Source: Cyanoderma ruficeps
Lineage: Eukaryota > Chordata > Aves > Passeriformes > Timaliidae
Assembly (NCBI GenBank): GCA_008694505.1
Contig: VZDJ01000033.1
Span: forward strand, 5,872,867-5,936,866
Reading direction: 5' to 3'
DNA: 64,000 bases
Shown: one piece after another, positions 43,501-58,500 of the stretch
How positions within the stretch are numbered: the stretch's first letter is position 1
Layout of the letters: every line of letters starts with the position of its first letter
Notes under the pieces: model-generated
Seen by the model: only the letters and a program-made list of their open reading frames with translations
The model's database searches: none
What the model was told of the DNA's origin: nothing
Translations under genes and position numbers: made by a program

Positions 43501-46500
43501 TCTCATCTCCTGTGAAGTCTTCTCTTCACCTGCTTGTATCTGGCCGAAAGGGAAGATAATCCAGGTTTTGTGCAGGGGGTGGCCCCACTGCTAATCTCCA
43601 GAGAATTTCAAGGGCCAGCCCTGGCACAAACTCAGTCTGTCAGTGAAAAGATACTCTGCAAATAAAAAGCATTTTTGACAAGGCAGCAGCAGCACTCAGG
43701 CAGAATAGTTTGGGACCTGGTTGCCATTTAAGCAAAAAGATACAGGCGGGTGCCACACTGACAGCACAAGGACTGCAGTGCTCAAGGTTTTCATTTCCAT
43801 TGCTGCAAACTGAGGCTGAAAGAAAGCTGAAGGAGAAGAGGGATGAAATGAAAGCTGTAGTGAGCAGTCTAGGAGCTAAAGTTACCTGTTCAATTTGTAC
43901 TAGTGGAATCAGGGTCCAGAAAATGTTAACATCAGCTGAAGCAGCAAGTTACAGTAAAGTATGATCAATGGTTTTTAATCCTCTGAAGCAAGTGGAGCAG
44001 ACAAGCAAATTACCTCAGATGTTTTTCAATATTTTAAATTAAATCTTTAACACAACCTTACACATTTTCAGTTATGAACACACCAGGCAATTGGCTGAAG
44101 AACAGGAGTAAGATACAACCACTTTCATCCATCATTAATATCAATGTCAAAAAATAGATTTTATTCCTGAGCTGATAAAGTTCAATAAAAACACCAAGAC
44201 TACTTCAGAGAATTCTATGAAATTCTAAATGAAAAGCATTACTCAACAGCCTGTTCTGTAATACATGAGTTTAACAGATATTTCACATCTCTCTCAGTTA
44301 CGTTGAAGAAAGTATTCAGTCAACTACAATGAAAGTTAAAACAAAAAAGTGCCTGTGATCGAAGGATCATTATTCCAGACCTGTTGTGAATCAGTGAAAA
44401 GGAGAGTAGCAAAGGACATACCTTGGAACTGCTCCCAAAACAATCAAGTTGGCTTTTTGTTTGTTGTTTCCAATTACAGCATTTTTCATATCTCTGTAAA
44501 TCCAGAAAGAAAAACAAACCCTGGTAAATTATGCTGAGGTACTGAGGGCTTATCTATAGAATTTACTATTTCCATGAGGCTTATCAAGCAGTTTTCCACA
44601 TGTCCATGCTGCAGCTACAGACAGGGCAGTGCTTCAGGGCACAGGTTCCTCAGCCCACAGGAAAATACCCCAGGGCTCTGGGATTCCACTACATCCCAGC
44701 TCCTGCAAGTAAGCAAAAACCCAAACTATCTCACATGCACACCACACATCAAGAAATCTTATTACAGAGAAAAACTAGCTATACTGGTTCTTTATGCCCA
44801 TACAGTCACCAGACTTCTAAAACATTTTAAAAACCCCACTACTGGTTGGGAAGTCAAATATTGGTAAATTCAAGTATTAACTGAATAGTCTACTGGGTGC
44901 AGGAAAAGGCAAGCTAAGAAAAAGGAACAAGGAACCATCACCAGTCTTCAGAGACCAGGCTTTTACTCTCTTCTTCACCCCAGACTTCCTTTCATGTATT
45001 TCAGGAGGACACCTAAACATCTGTACATCAAAATCTCACGAATAAAGTGGAAACCAGAGCATTTTCCTGCCTGAGAGTCACTGGAAGGTTACACACATTA
45101 CAGGCGTTCATACTATGGTACCAGAACATGGGAAGCACTTTGGAAAGTGGACACTGGTTGCACACACTAAGAATTTCTATGAAAACCTGTGGTTTGCAAC
45201 CTTGTTCAGAAACTTGCTACTGCATCCTAAAAACTGTCACCACCTGGTCTTTTTTCTTCTTTGTCTGAGCACATTGAGCACACATGAACATCCAGAGAAT
45301 CTGAAAGCAAGCTTGCAACTTAGAACTGGTTTCAGAAAATCAAGATGATTCATTTCTAGGAAGTTTTCTAGTTGTTGGGGCATTTAGGAGCAGAGAAAAA
45401 AGAAAGATCAACTTCAGGTAATTCTTTATCAACAAAAAGCCAAAACTAGATTGATTACAATGTTAGCAGCAAAATTGGTAAGTTAATCACTATGCATATA
45501 ATTAAATCAAACAATTTGGGAGTGTTAGTAGTTGCTTTAAGTGAGCACATTTCTTGCCTCTATATCTCTCCCAGCTGCTATCTGCAATTTTTAAGAAATG
45601 TAGAGAAGCCCTGTACTGTAAGACCTGCCCTGGCCAGCAAGAACACTATAGAGTCCTTTGGTGTCCACAGAAAAAGCAGATTTCACTGCACCAAGCAGCC
45701 CAAGTGCCCCAAGTTTAACAACTCCCTCCATTAGAGCTGTAAAAAACTTCTTAGCCAAGGCAGGAAACGCCTTACTGGCACAAACAGGACCTTTGAAAAG
45801 CTCAATTAGCAAAAGGTAATTGCCTGTTCTCCCTGAATTTCTCCACCTGCTCTCTCCTTGCATACACAAGAGTACTTCAGGAATTCCAAGCTAGCTCCAA
45901 GTCCAGCTGTGATCTCGGAGCTCCAGCACAGGAGCATCACTAAAAGCAGCTCAGCAGCAGTTCTGTGCACACCTGAATCCAGCAGAGTCAGGAACCTCCC
46001 TGCCAAAGAGCCATCACTGAACAGCAATTGCCAGCCCAGCACAGCTCCACTTAGCATCAGCGGGAAATGCTGCACCTCCCTGTTGTGTCTCCCTAAGCTG
46101 GGTAACTTCACACTGCAAGGCAGGAAGCAGAGCAGAAAGAGCAAGGTCAGGAGACAGGCTAAGCTGGAAGCCCCTGAAAATTCTACAAATGGAGCTGAAG
46201 TTGTCACTAAGTGGTATCAGTGTCATTTCAGTGGTTTCTATGCTGAACCTTTCACATTAAAGATAGTTTTTAGAAGTTTGTGAAATACAAGAGTCAGTCC
46301 AAAACAGTGGCAGAAGCAACAGGGTCAGATGTATCAGAGGAATAATGGAAACTGCACCAACAGATGTGTCAAATTCAGGTACTAAAGTGCTGAGGACTTC
46401 TGAAGAGGCTGCCTCTCCCCGCTACCCTGAGGCACCAGAGTCATTGGAAAAGCTGTACCATATCCACAATCTGCAAAGGCATCTCAGGGGGCTAAAGAGG

Positions 46501-49500
46501 AGGCACTAACCAGCACTCTGAAAATTAACAAACAGATTTTGGTGATATTTTAATGCTCTGCTCAAGTGATTTTACACTGTATTTTGTGTTAAAAAAAACC
46601 CAACAAATGAAACTGAAAACAACACTACCCAACTTTTGTGATTCCTGCCCCAATCCCTAAAAGAATGGTTTGTTAACCTTATAACCATGTAATAAGTATT
46701 GCCTATTAGAATTAGATTTAGAGACCCTTTCACAAGTGGCAGAAGCATGGCCAAGCTCCATAACACTCAAGTGGAGAGGGCTAGTGAGGGCACAGTCCTG
46801 ATCTGTAAATGATCTGGATGAATTTCTCCATCCCATGTTCATAAAGTTCCTCAGAAAAGTTCTATCAGATAGATAAGAAACCCACAAGCTTGAGATTTCT
46901 GACAGATCCAACACAGGTACATTTGACCAGCTTCAACTTGCAGGCAAGTCACATACCTTCAGATTGGTAACACGACCAAAACCTGTCAGAGGCAGGACTC
47001 AAAGGTCCCCATGTCTGTGCATTATGGCACCCCAAGTTCCTTGCCACACTTCTCTCTTCCAAGCTGCCACCTACAGGAGTGACCCTATTCAATACACAGG
47101 AAGCCGTAGATATGGGAAGCAAGAACACCCTTAAAATGCCATATTCGAATGTTGCATAATAGCAGACTTTTTTGTGTACTATGAAAAATACTTATGTAAT
47201 TCTATGATATTTTATAGAGATTTTCCTGATCAGGAAGCTAATTCCCTAAGAAGTAAGGAACTACCATCTGCTGTCCTAGACTACCAGGTCCTTGGTGAAT
47301 CATAAACCTTGGAAAAACTGAGGGCAACTCCCTTATTTGAGAACATAACCACCAACAAGTTCAAGCTTGACTGATTTTGGATCCAAGACATCATGAGATA
47401 CATCCAAGGAAATGAAGCAGTAAAGATCACTATCTTGTACAAGAGGTAACAAAGAAACGTCAGAGTCAAAAACTAACCCCCACTTTATTTCCAAATGTCA
47501 GACTCTCTGCTCCCTTTTCCTCTGTGCAAAGGAGGCCCTGGCATGAGGAAGAAGGGAACAGCAGCAACAATGCAGTGACAGGGAGCTGAGAACTTCAGAA
47601 GAACACATCAGTGTTGACTCCAGGCCTAACCTGTGACAGAACCATGATCCAGAAAGAGATCCAGCCTTTCCAATTCCCCACTCAGGTTATGAGCTGGCTG
47701 CCAGAACATAACCAGCACCAGCTGGAACAGCCTCCCAAGAAAAACTCAGAGCTGGCACCTGCACCCAGAACACCTCAGCACTAGTGAGTTTCTCAGCTCA
47801 GAACAGCAACTCTGTGGAGAGGCAAAAGACAAACCTGAAGCTCCATAAAACAGAGCCCTTACGATGCATTTGAGGTTGGCTGGGTTTTTGGTTTGGGGTT
47901 TTCTTGACATCCTGCACAATAAATCTTATATTTTAGATTCAAACTAAATTCCAAATCATTTAACAAAATAACCTGAATTACAATCCATTTAATGCATAGA
48001 TTTAAAATCTGATATTTATGCTGACATGTACTACAGTGCAATAAAGTAATTTACATGAAAAAAAAAAGCAAGAAAGAATTACACAGGCTGCCAACAATAA
48101 AATACTGCAGAGATCCTAGCTAAGTGCTTGGGAGTATTGCTTCCTGAAGTGCTAAACCAGCTTTTTCAATCTCTTATTGCTTCTTAAAGAAATAAAAATA
48201 GCATTTCATCAGTTCAACACTGTGACCACTCAGCTTTAAGTTATGAAACAACCTAGAGACTGGAAAAGCAGCAAGACTGATTTTCTTCCCACAAACTTGA
48301 GAAAAGCAGAAAAAATGATTGGGTGATGTTTATCAGCTCTAACAATGTTTCGGAACATTGCAACCCAAAAGCAATCGGTTCAATTAATTAGTTAGAAATA
48401 AATTCCAGTGCATGCTAGTATATGAACACAGCATGAGTGTTTAAAATAGTTTAGGAGTACATCAAACTAAAGAAAAATCTAATTTCCATCTAAATACAGC
48501 TTGACAAGAGTTACAAGAGGAACTAATTTGCCAACTGTGTATGAAGTTCTGGTTTTATTCTGATATTTAATGTGTAATTGTTTAAAGACACCAGATATAG
48601 CCCCTTCAGATAACCAAGAAGTGATATTAAATATAATAGTTTGTGAATAAAATATGGTCCTTCAATTTCAATGATTCCTAACCAATAAAAACCAGTATTA
48701 TTACATGTCTACATCCTGAGAAAATTAGTAGCAAATTAAAACTACTATTGCAGAAGGAAGGGAGGCGCTGACCTTCATCCTATGCAGAAGTTACCCGAGT
48801 TCTAAGTTTGGGACTCCTTCCACAGAATAAAACCCCAATGGAACAGAAGAGTGAGCTCAGGTCCCAGCTGAGAAAGAAGACACTTTCACAGCATCCCCAG
48901 TGAGCCCCCATACCTGCATCTCTCCTGCAAAGAAATCCTGAGAAAGCAGAATGGATACAAGGCCACCAACACGTCAACTTGGCTCTACCTCCATTTTTAA
49001 ATATAGTAAATCAAGCACAAACAGAACAAATTATAAAATTCTGTTAGAAAGCCCTAGGGTTTTCCTATGTCCTCTTCCACCGAAGCAACACAAAAGATCT
49101 TGAAATGAGCCACAGTGACTTGAAGAAGCAGCCACAGGAACTCCACGGAAGAAGAGGAAATAAACAGCCTGCATGACATTTCCTCATCTCATGGCTTTTG
49201 AAAAGAGCAGGGAACCATCTCTCAGGGGTTCCTAGACAGAGAAGCGTATCAAACATGAGCTGAACAATCACTGAAGGAAAAGCACCCTGGGCACCTCCAG
49301 CCAATGCTTTCACTTTTAGTATGAAATAGTTCCAAGAGATTCCGAGCCAATTACGCAGCCAGAGGAAGCTCCCAACACAAAGCACTGTCAGGGCTGGAGA
49401 TGTATCCACCAGGGACTACCCAAAGTCACCAACAATAGTGACACAAAGCAGCATCCTCAAAGGGTTCAAAAATTCAAAATGCAACCTTCTAAAAAGCTGA

Positions 49501-52500
49501 GGTACTGGCAGCTGATACACGGACACAGCTCAGACAAAAAACAGCTGCCCCAGCTGCAGGAGAGTTTCTAAGTTTCAGGATCATATAAGCAAATGGCACC
49601 TGCACTGGCTGGACTACAGCCAGAAGCTCACTGTGGAGGAGCTAAGTTTGGGCAGTTATGCTTCCCAGAGTTTTTTCTTCTCCTCCTCTCTTTTCTCCAC
49701 TCTCCCATTTTTATAGACAGATGCAAAACAACGTCAGGCATAAACGATCAGTTTTAGCATGTTAAAATATGTCCATCACCATTGTCACAGAATTAATTTC
49801 TAACATGGACTCTACTCTTTTAGTAAATACAGTGTTTGTACTAACACGATTCCTGGTCCAACCAAGTGAATAAAATGTTACAAACTCCTGCCAACTCAAG
49901 CAAACCCCAGAAGTCCTAAATCACCTTATTTTTAAGGTCAATCATCAAGCTGGGAAGCAAAGTTTCAAGATTTCTAATCCCATTAAAAAATATCAGTTGA
50001 TACAATGAAAAAAATGATTTTACAGGAAAGAACAAAGCAGCACATCAAGACAGTGTTACTCAACTCCTCTGAAAAAGTCCTCAGAAACTGTGACATAATC
50101 AACATATAGTGCGAACTAAACAAACATTAAAACCAAAGCCCCTCCATCCATGGTCATTCTCAATCACAATTCTGTAGTCTCAGTGCATAAAATCAAAGTG
50201 CTGTAGCAAAACAGCACCTGGCTATAATGACAGCACTGCAGAACAGTAGAATTTAACACACATAATGCTAAAAGTGACAGTTTAATCCAACTCCTCCATA
50301 TCACAATGCCATTGAAAATGCTTGAATTCTTATCTCAAGTATCCACTCTGGAGAGGCAACTTACCGTGTCATAAGATTCCTGACAGAGAAAGCCTACCAA
50401 ACAGAAAGGGAAGTGTTTCAGTGATCCATACCTGTATTTAGAGCTATTGATAGCTTACTCCTACCCTGAATTTATCCTTTTTTCCAGTGCTTCTCTCGCT
50501 GTGTGTGACAGACTGAAGAAACCTCTCATACCAAACCTTTGCTTCCACATAGGAGTTTCCATCAGTCAATTCATGTGCTGCCCCTCCAATCAAGCTTAAC
50601 AATGTCAGCTCTCCGTGTCTTTGGCTGCAGTTTCAACTCAAGTTCCTTTCCAGTCTCTACCTGCACTGACAAAAGAGAGATGCTGCTTTTCCCACCTCTC
50701 CCAAGCAGGTTTTATTGCCTCATCCTTTGCACCGAGTCTGGATATCCTGCTACAAGTTGCATGAGATCAGTAATGGACAGACGATTTGCCTCACTCAGCC
50801 TTAAAAACAATGTAACCCAAATTTAAAGTGCTTGAAGTTAGTGATGGATGGGAGTTTAGCTAACTTTTACTATGTAACCTGTATAAACTAAAATATCCCC
50901 AAACCACAAGAACCATAGCTAGACAGAGCTCTGTACTATCAGCATTTGAATTTCAGCATCAATCTCTGCTGTTTAACCACACTAGGTCCCAACAGTAAAG
51001 AATTACCCCAACAGAGGTGTAGTCAAAACAGCTGCAGCTCAGCAGAACTCTCACAAATCCTCACCCAGAAAATCCCTGCTCTGTGATGCCAGACCAGCAA
51101 AACACTTCTTTCACAACTGTCCCGAAACAGCCAAACCACATGAAAAGAGCAGCTCCCCCACTGCAGCTCCACATGAATGACCAAAAATATCAAATACAAG
51201 TAACTGTGGTACCTTTTTTTTAATGTCTCTATCTTCCTTCAAAGAAATTTCACTTCCCAGTATGAAGGACTGACATCAACATTTAGCAGTGCATCCCACA
51301 GCTTAAGCAAAAATTAAATGAAATTTCATTAAACCAAGAGGTATCTGTAACACTACATTTTTACTGCACTATTCTTCATTCACTGTCCCTTTATTTTAAG
51401 TTACTTTTGTCCACTGTCCCCCAGCACTTTATCTACAGAATGTCGCCCATCACAAGTGATCCACATGAAGAAGTTTTCAGTTACATTCAGGACAGGAAAA
51501 TACCTTAAAATGGCCTTGCAGCATGTGTTTGGCTGTTCTAGATGTGAGCTTGGAATATGTTTGACACTGTCCACTGCACCTCAGGCCAGCAACCACTGAA
51601 GGATCACCAAACCCTGTTAATTTAACATAGCTACTACCCATTAGATTATAATAACCTAAAGTCCTTCTGTCATGAAGCAAAACCTGATTTTTATCTCCAA
51701 ACAGCTATCAGAGCTATGATGATGTGCTGGCCTAGTCAAGCCAAAATTCCCTTTGTCAAATGGGTGTTATTAAGTTCTCATTAGAACAGAAATCTCTTAA
51801 TCACTACATGCCCATAAACTCTCTCATTCTGGAGTTTCTGGACATTTCAGATAATGCCTGTTTGAAGTGTATTTTAGCAAGTAATTCTATGAGCTAGCCT
51901 TCCTGCTACTAGCCTCAAAGAAAAGCATCTCAACAAGTGACATTATCAGTTCAGCACCAGTAACACAGCAATACATACTAAAGTCAGCTGAATCATCTGC
52001 TACACAGATTAACTGGCAAACAGAGCTCTGTCCCTTGCATATTACTAGAAATACCAACCCTTTACAGGGCATTAGCATAAAGTTCCATATTGCAAATAGA
52101 AAATGAGCTTCTTTTGGAAAGCTACTAAACTCAACTTCTTTTCAGTATTGATTCCAAACAGTGAAAACTGGCAGGTTGGAACCAAAAACTCCAACACCAA
52201 ATCTGAAGAATCACAAACTCAGCAGCACTGCTGCTCTGTGGCACATATCCCTCAGGCCCAACCTCCAAGCTCAGTCGGGACAACACCCCCCACATATACA
52301 AAGGGAAAAATTATTTCTCCCTAGCTGCCTGTGCCCTCCCTTGCAAGCAGCCACTCCCTTTGTGTAACAGATTAATAAGGGGAAAGTAAACTGAATGGCC
52401 ATGTAATGTTCAGCTGTGCTCAGCCTGAGGTCTGTTACTGAGTCCCACCCCAGGACTCCTGTGACCAATGCTTGCCCCATCCCCTCCAGCTCCATCAGCC

Positions 52501-55500
52501 AGGCTGACAGAGGCTGTTCCTCCTCCCTCATCCAACTCCGAGCCTCAAGCCATCACAGGAACAGTATCATCATGCTTAGGGTGGTATCAACAGAGGGGTT
52601 TTGGAGAAAAGTGGCTTCACAACCATCTCAAAAGTAGCAGTGAAACAGAGTCAATAACCATCATTCTCTCACGGGCTCAGAGCAGTAATTGCAAGGCCTG
52701 GAATATTAAACATCCCTGTAAAGCTGAAGATTGCTGGCCAAATATCATAGATACACCTGAAGTTTAACCCACCTCTAAATATTAGACCAGGAATTACAAA
52801 ACATAACGACTGACTTGGCAAAAAAAGCTATTCTGCATATGCACCTTCTGCTGCACTATAAAAAAATGCAAAAGTGAAAGTACCTTTTCTCTGTGATGGG
52901 GACACACTTGCATTGAAAGTGCATCTGCCTCTACACCATCCTTCCACCTGACTACAAAAACCACTACACTGAAAGTCCCTCTTCACAGGGCACTACTTAA
53001 TTCTCTTATGTTTAAGCCTTTCAGCTCCTTCTCTCTCTCTGAAAAGCCTTCCTTCACAGCTCACCTCTCAAAAGGGAAAAACCAACAAGGGGACCAGTGC
53101 TCTCAGCACCACCTAAACCTGCTCCAATTTCTGTCAGATCCTGCAGCTTCCCAGCTCCAAGCCACAAAGAGCCCATCCTGCAGTTCACAAAGCACCAACA
53201 AGGGACTCAGGAGCCTCTTACCTCAACACATGAATGACTCTGCACAAAAACAACGTTTCAAAAAATTACATCACTTGTTAGCCAGTAACACCTCCAAGTT
53301 TCATGCAGGATATGCATTTACTACAGTGTACTGTCTAGGAAACCACAGAATTGACCAAAATGTACAGGGGCAAACTATGACAGGAACAACCCTCTAAGGA
53401 CTGCTCTGTTCCCACAGGGCCAAGGGAATATGCACAAAACCAAAACAGCTCCTGCAGAAAACTGAGGTTCAGAAGTGCCCAATGAGACTGAAAATCTGAT
53501 GCAGCTGTTTGGGATGCAAAATGTGGAAACGAGTGCTGTTCATCACTCAGTGTTAAAGAAAGTTTGTTTAACAGACAACAAGAATAAGCAGAAGCAGCCT
53601 CTTCACAACTGTCTGAAGGAGGGCAACTGTTGCTCCATGAGAACTGAGATGGGAATTTCCTCTCTTCCCAGTTCATCAAGTTGCCTCTCATATTTCACCA
53701 AGTTTTTGCTGTGGGCAAGTGTAAACACTGCACTGCTGATTCCTCCAACAGCCATAGCTGAGAACACAGCACACTATTACAGAGCCATGTGTAATGAACC
53801 TGTGCCTTGGACATTTATTACAGACCAGAACTACAAAAATAAAATGGTCAGATGGAAAACACACACTGTGTGAGAACCATGTGCCATTTCTATAGGATGT
53901 TTCTTTCATTGTGTTGAGAAATAAAATGTTCACATGAGGTTGGAAAACACTTATCTACTTATTCCTGGTAATAAAAGACAGGAACAGCAGTAGCACAGGA
54001 ATTCTCAGTGCACCATAAAGATGGTAATTTACAAGTCTTAAAGGATGACACCCTCTGACTGCTGAGGAATAGCCTGATGAGAAACAGCTGGAACCTTGAG
54101 TAAGCCAGGCTTGTCAGAAAGGATGCTCCTTTCAAACCCAGCCTTGAGGTGGGATTACACAGTTCTTCATAAAATGATAGATTACCACTTTGAAGGCACC
54201 AGGCTTCAAATGTAAGCATGACAAAATGTCTCTCAAAGAAGCCCCCTACCAGCAAATAAATCAGAGGATAGAAACAGGTATCAGGCTTGCATCTGTAATG
54301 GGGTCCTGAGCTTAATAGCAGGTGAAAAGCAAACGACACTCTTAAGGATCACAACCCAGAAATGCTTTTAAAAAAATAAATACTGCAAAGCAGAAGATGA
54401 TGTTGCAAGAACAACCTTGGGACAAACTAAGCTCTCATAAAAACAAAGAAATTTACAGAGCCAGTTCTGTTCCTCTGCCAATAACAGCAAAACACTGAAG
54501 AGAACCTTTAAAAGACCACAGCATCTAATGCACTGCAGTATCTGTGTGAGGCAATGTATGCACTGCCAACATGAGCTGCACACCTGACATCAGTGCTGAC
54601 CTTGCAGAATGCCCTCAGAGCACACTGGAGAAAACCTGAGCTCTACAACAGCAAGAGGAAAGGGTCACAGGAACACCTAAGAAGACACAAAGCAAACCTG
54701 TAAAGCCCTCTCAAGCATAAGCATGGCCACAATGTAGAGCTCCTGTTTACAGAAGGGAACTGCTACATGAACCTTGCTCATCTACAGAGACAGTAAGTAG
54801 CAGGTAAATACACACACTGCCACACAGATGTGGGGATTAAGATGGGCCTTGAACGCTTAAGTGCACTACCAGGTACAGTAAAAAAGGCAGTAGTCATCTC
54901 AACTTTTCAAATCCTGAACAGAAATTCAGGATTTAGTGGCAGGTACAATTCTCCTCATCCTACCCACTATCCATACCCAGATGAGTAGGACAGAAATTAT
55001 GTGAAGAGAAGTTCTGCAGGAAACTTGGCATTTTGAAATAAGATCAATAGACCCGCATGCAGCAGTACTGGACAACAAAGAAATGGTTTCTGTTTTTCCA
55101 GTAGAAGGAAAATAAAAAAGCTCCTAACAAGGTAAAGCTTTATTGTCTGGACAAGGAAAACTCTGAACACCACCTCTCTCAAAATTCATGGGAAAGCAAG
55201 GAAAAAAAGAGATTCTAATCATTTAAATGCTTTCAGAATATGTAATTAAAGCTTTCTCAAGTTACAAGATGAAAACTGGACTGGCATGATTTTCAAGTTC
55301 AAGAAGCATTTAGGTACATTTTACCTTTATCAAAGCTCATTCAGAAGTTGGGTTTCATTAAAATTACAAGGATGCAATAAAAAAAAGCCCCAAGCCCAAG
55401 TTATTCATTCAAGCATACGAAAAACAGGACTATTGTAACTGAAGACAATCTGCAGAAACAAAGCCTCTTACAACAGCCCATTTTCTGATCCTTGATATTC

Positions 55501-58500
55501 ATACAGTTCCATCAATCAAAATAAAAATCTAGGTCATCAGTATTTCCAGCCAGGATGCAGGGAAAAACCAGCACATCTTAGGAAACAAAGATTTTCTGCA
55601 AAGGATGCAGCATATCTGGTAAAGCTTCTGACAGGCACTTCTGGAAAAACTTTAATCCTTTCCTACTCCACCCCAAATACTAGATCATTCTAACTTCAAT
55701 ATCTCTGCATATACCCTGAAATCAAAGAAAGAAGGACAAAGCAGTATTTTTCTGCCCAAAAAGAACCCTGGACTGACAGAAATTTTTAATATATACACTA
55801 CTCTAAGTTCCACCTTTTGTATACATTTTTATATTCTTATTCTATCTTTTATATCAATTTTTCTAAATTGGACTGGCACACACCCACCCACCAATATTTC
55901 AAAAACAACACATCTGCCGCAAAGGACTGGCTCAGAGTCAGTAAAGGTACTCTCACAACTAAGATTTCAGCCAGAGCATCACAAATGCAGTTTTACCATC
56001 CAAATCTGCCCTGTGAGAGATTTTGTGAAATAAAATGGTATTTTCTTATCTTTAAATACAAGAAAAGGATCTCAGCATAGAATCCACTGACACCCACGGA
56101 CAAGATGAAGAATTTCAGATGTTACCCATGACAAAGACACTGCCTAAAACTCCTGATTGTGGGAGATCAGTTGTACTGCAAAAGATGAATAACATATCAA
56201 AAGATAGGGAAGGGATTACCAAGGGTTGTGGGCTCCAGTCCTTTGAAAAGGAGAGCAGGGATGGAGTACCAGCCATGGCTCAGAGCATCTGCCAGGGAGA
56301 AAAGAGGGGCTAAGTCACCCCACTGGGACACTGGATGAGACATGTCCTTCCCCAGGACCATCCCACCACCCTTATGAAGAGGGTACTATAGAGGCCAAGG
56401 GGTGGAAGCAAAACCAGACTCCCTCAGAGCAGAGTTAAGAGCCTGAACAGAGCTACAGCAGAGTATCAGATATTCTTATACAGGTAAGGGGCTATTCCAA
56501 CCAAGAAAACTTCCAGGACAGTTTTACCTAGACTGGGTTCTTCATATATTTTAAAGGGACACTGACATGTTGCTCCTGGACATTGGAGTAACTGTTTTCA
56601 TCTGCTACTGGGGAACACCTCAGGTCATGCTAAGCAACACAACCAACACTGTTGGCTTTTTGATCCACTTGTTCCTCTGATTTCTCCTGGTGTTTTACTG
56701 GACAGCCACAGCCAGCAAGCTACTGGTAAGCCCCAAAAGGTCTGGTTTCACCACCAACATCAGTCCTGGGCAAGATCTCATTTGACACTTTGCTGGAAAA
56801 GCTCAGGGCCCAAGGACAGCAAGGGAAAAACCAGAGCTTTGCAGCAGTTTCACTCCTGCTCCTTGACTCACTCTCTCAGTCACTACCCTGACCACTGGCA
56901 CAAAACAGAAGCACTGAACTATAGCTTGCATCCAAGTTCTGTGGAAAGCATTCTCTTGCAGCTTGCAGTTCCCATGGGGAGACAGAAGCCAAGCACTAAA
57001 GAAGTCAAAGCCAACACGCAGACATGGCAGCAGGGGAAAGAGTATGAGGCAGGTACACTGACTTGGCAGTGCAGTAAGACAAAAGAGTCTCAACAGACCT
57101 GGAAGAGGAGCAGTCAAGGCCAAAAGGCAGAAATATATCCAAAAAAATTTTCAGTGCTCACAGAATGTTTAACCTCATTTCTGGCAACTGGGAGGCTGTG
57201 TTATAAACCATATGCACTTCAGAGTGAGAGTCTATGTCAATACTATCTCTATATCAATACTGACATATTTGTATAAAGATTTGCCAACTACGTTTCTCAA
57301 AAAAAACACAGGAAGAGTTTCTTGCCCTTGACCTATCACTCTAGCAGGATCAAGTACACCTGGCCTACGCACAACCAAGAGCCCAAGAGCGTTTCAATGA
57401 CTTACATGACACCTTGCAGGACTTTTTGGGGATCGAGATCAAACAATCTATCGACATAGTGGCGGCTACTGGCTGTGACCTCCTGCAGAGAGAGAGCAAA
57501 TGCAATAGTTGATATCAATTCATACAACAGCTTATGCAGCAGCAAACCTACAAAACCTCCCAGGAAAGAGGCAAGGAACCCACAGAATTATATTTAAATG
57601 TGCAGTGTGTTATTGCTGGGCAAAGATAACCCTGTGTTCAACTGTAATCTAGAGAAGATGAGGTGCTTAATGTAGATGACAACATGGTAAGTGTCAAAGC
57701 AAGTTAACAGAGAGCTATTTATGAACTGCAGTTATCAGCACTGCCTTGAATCACAGTTTTATTATGTTTAATTACTAAACAGAATAAAAATCAATTCCTG
57801 GAAGAAAAAGTTGCAAAGAGCAGTTAATGTTGCTCAAGAACCATACCCACAAACAAGCACTCCAAAAGAAGGAAGCTCATAACAAGACATATTTCAGTAA
57901 CTTACTTTGTCACAACACACCTACATTTCAGAGCCTGTGCCACACACCTTCAATGGGACAGCAGCACAGTATTCCCCACAACATTCTCATAGTGCTGTGT
58001 AAGACAAAGTAAATTCTCTTCCTGGCAACAGGACCATGCTTGTAAGCTACACACTTATGCACCACTGATTTGTTATTCCTTTTGAGAAGATCCAAAGTCG
58101 GAGATGGCAAGCATTCCAAAATACAAGGGTGGGAAAGGGGAAGGGAATTTTCCCTCCAGGTTCTCACGAACACTTGCCAGGGTGTGCTTCCATTATTTCA
58201 CCTTTTTTTCTTTTCACCAGCTCTCTGTTCATTATGCTTTGCCCATTTTTTCCTTATGAGAAGCTCTAAGGGAATTGAAAACTCTTCCTTGCTTTAGCAG
58301 GTATCTGCTATGGGGCTGAATCTACTCCTGCTTCCCCACCCCAATGTCAAGAGGCACCAGCAGCTTCTTGCCTGTGGTCTCACATCACAGAGAAGAATCA
58401 TCTAGAGGCAGCAGGGCTCCTTTGTTTCCAGGAACACTATTAAATTATGCCACGTAAATCCTACAGATACACTTCCACCGTGTAACCAAAGACAGTATTT

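Larger units (their letters stand above)
33683..44421 (-). other. ARMC8 intron 3
   Basis: 10.7 kb. It contains a CR1 fragment (34849-35300), a GTATAC-rich palindromic cluster near 38946-38991 and an AT-rich hexamer repeat near 42446-42492. No other gene is seen. Confidence 0.85.

Noticed and set aside
56782..57276. 164-codon open frame on the plus strand in intron 2
   Set aside because: No recognisable protein family, and it ends in AT-rich sequence. Probably chance.
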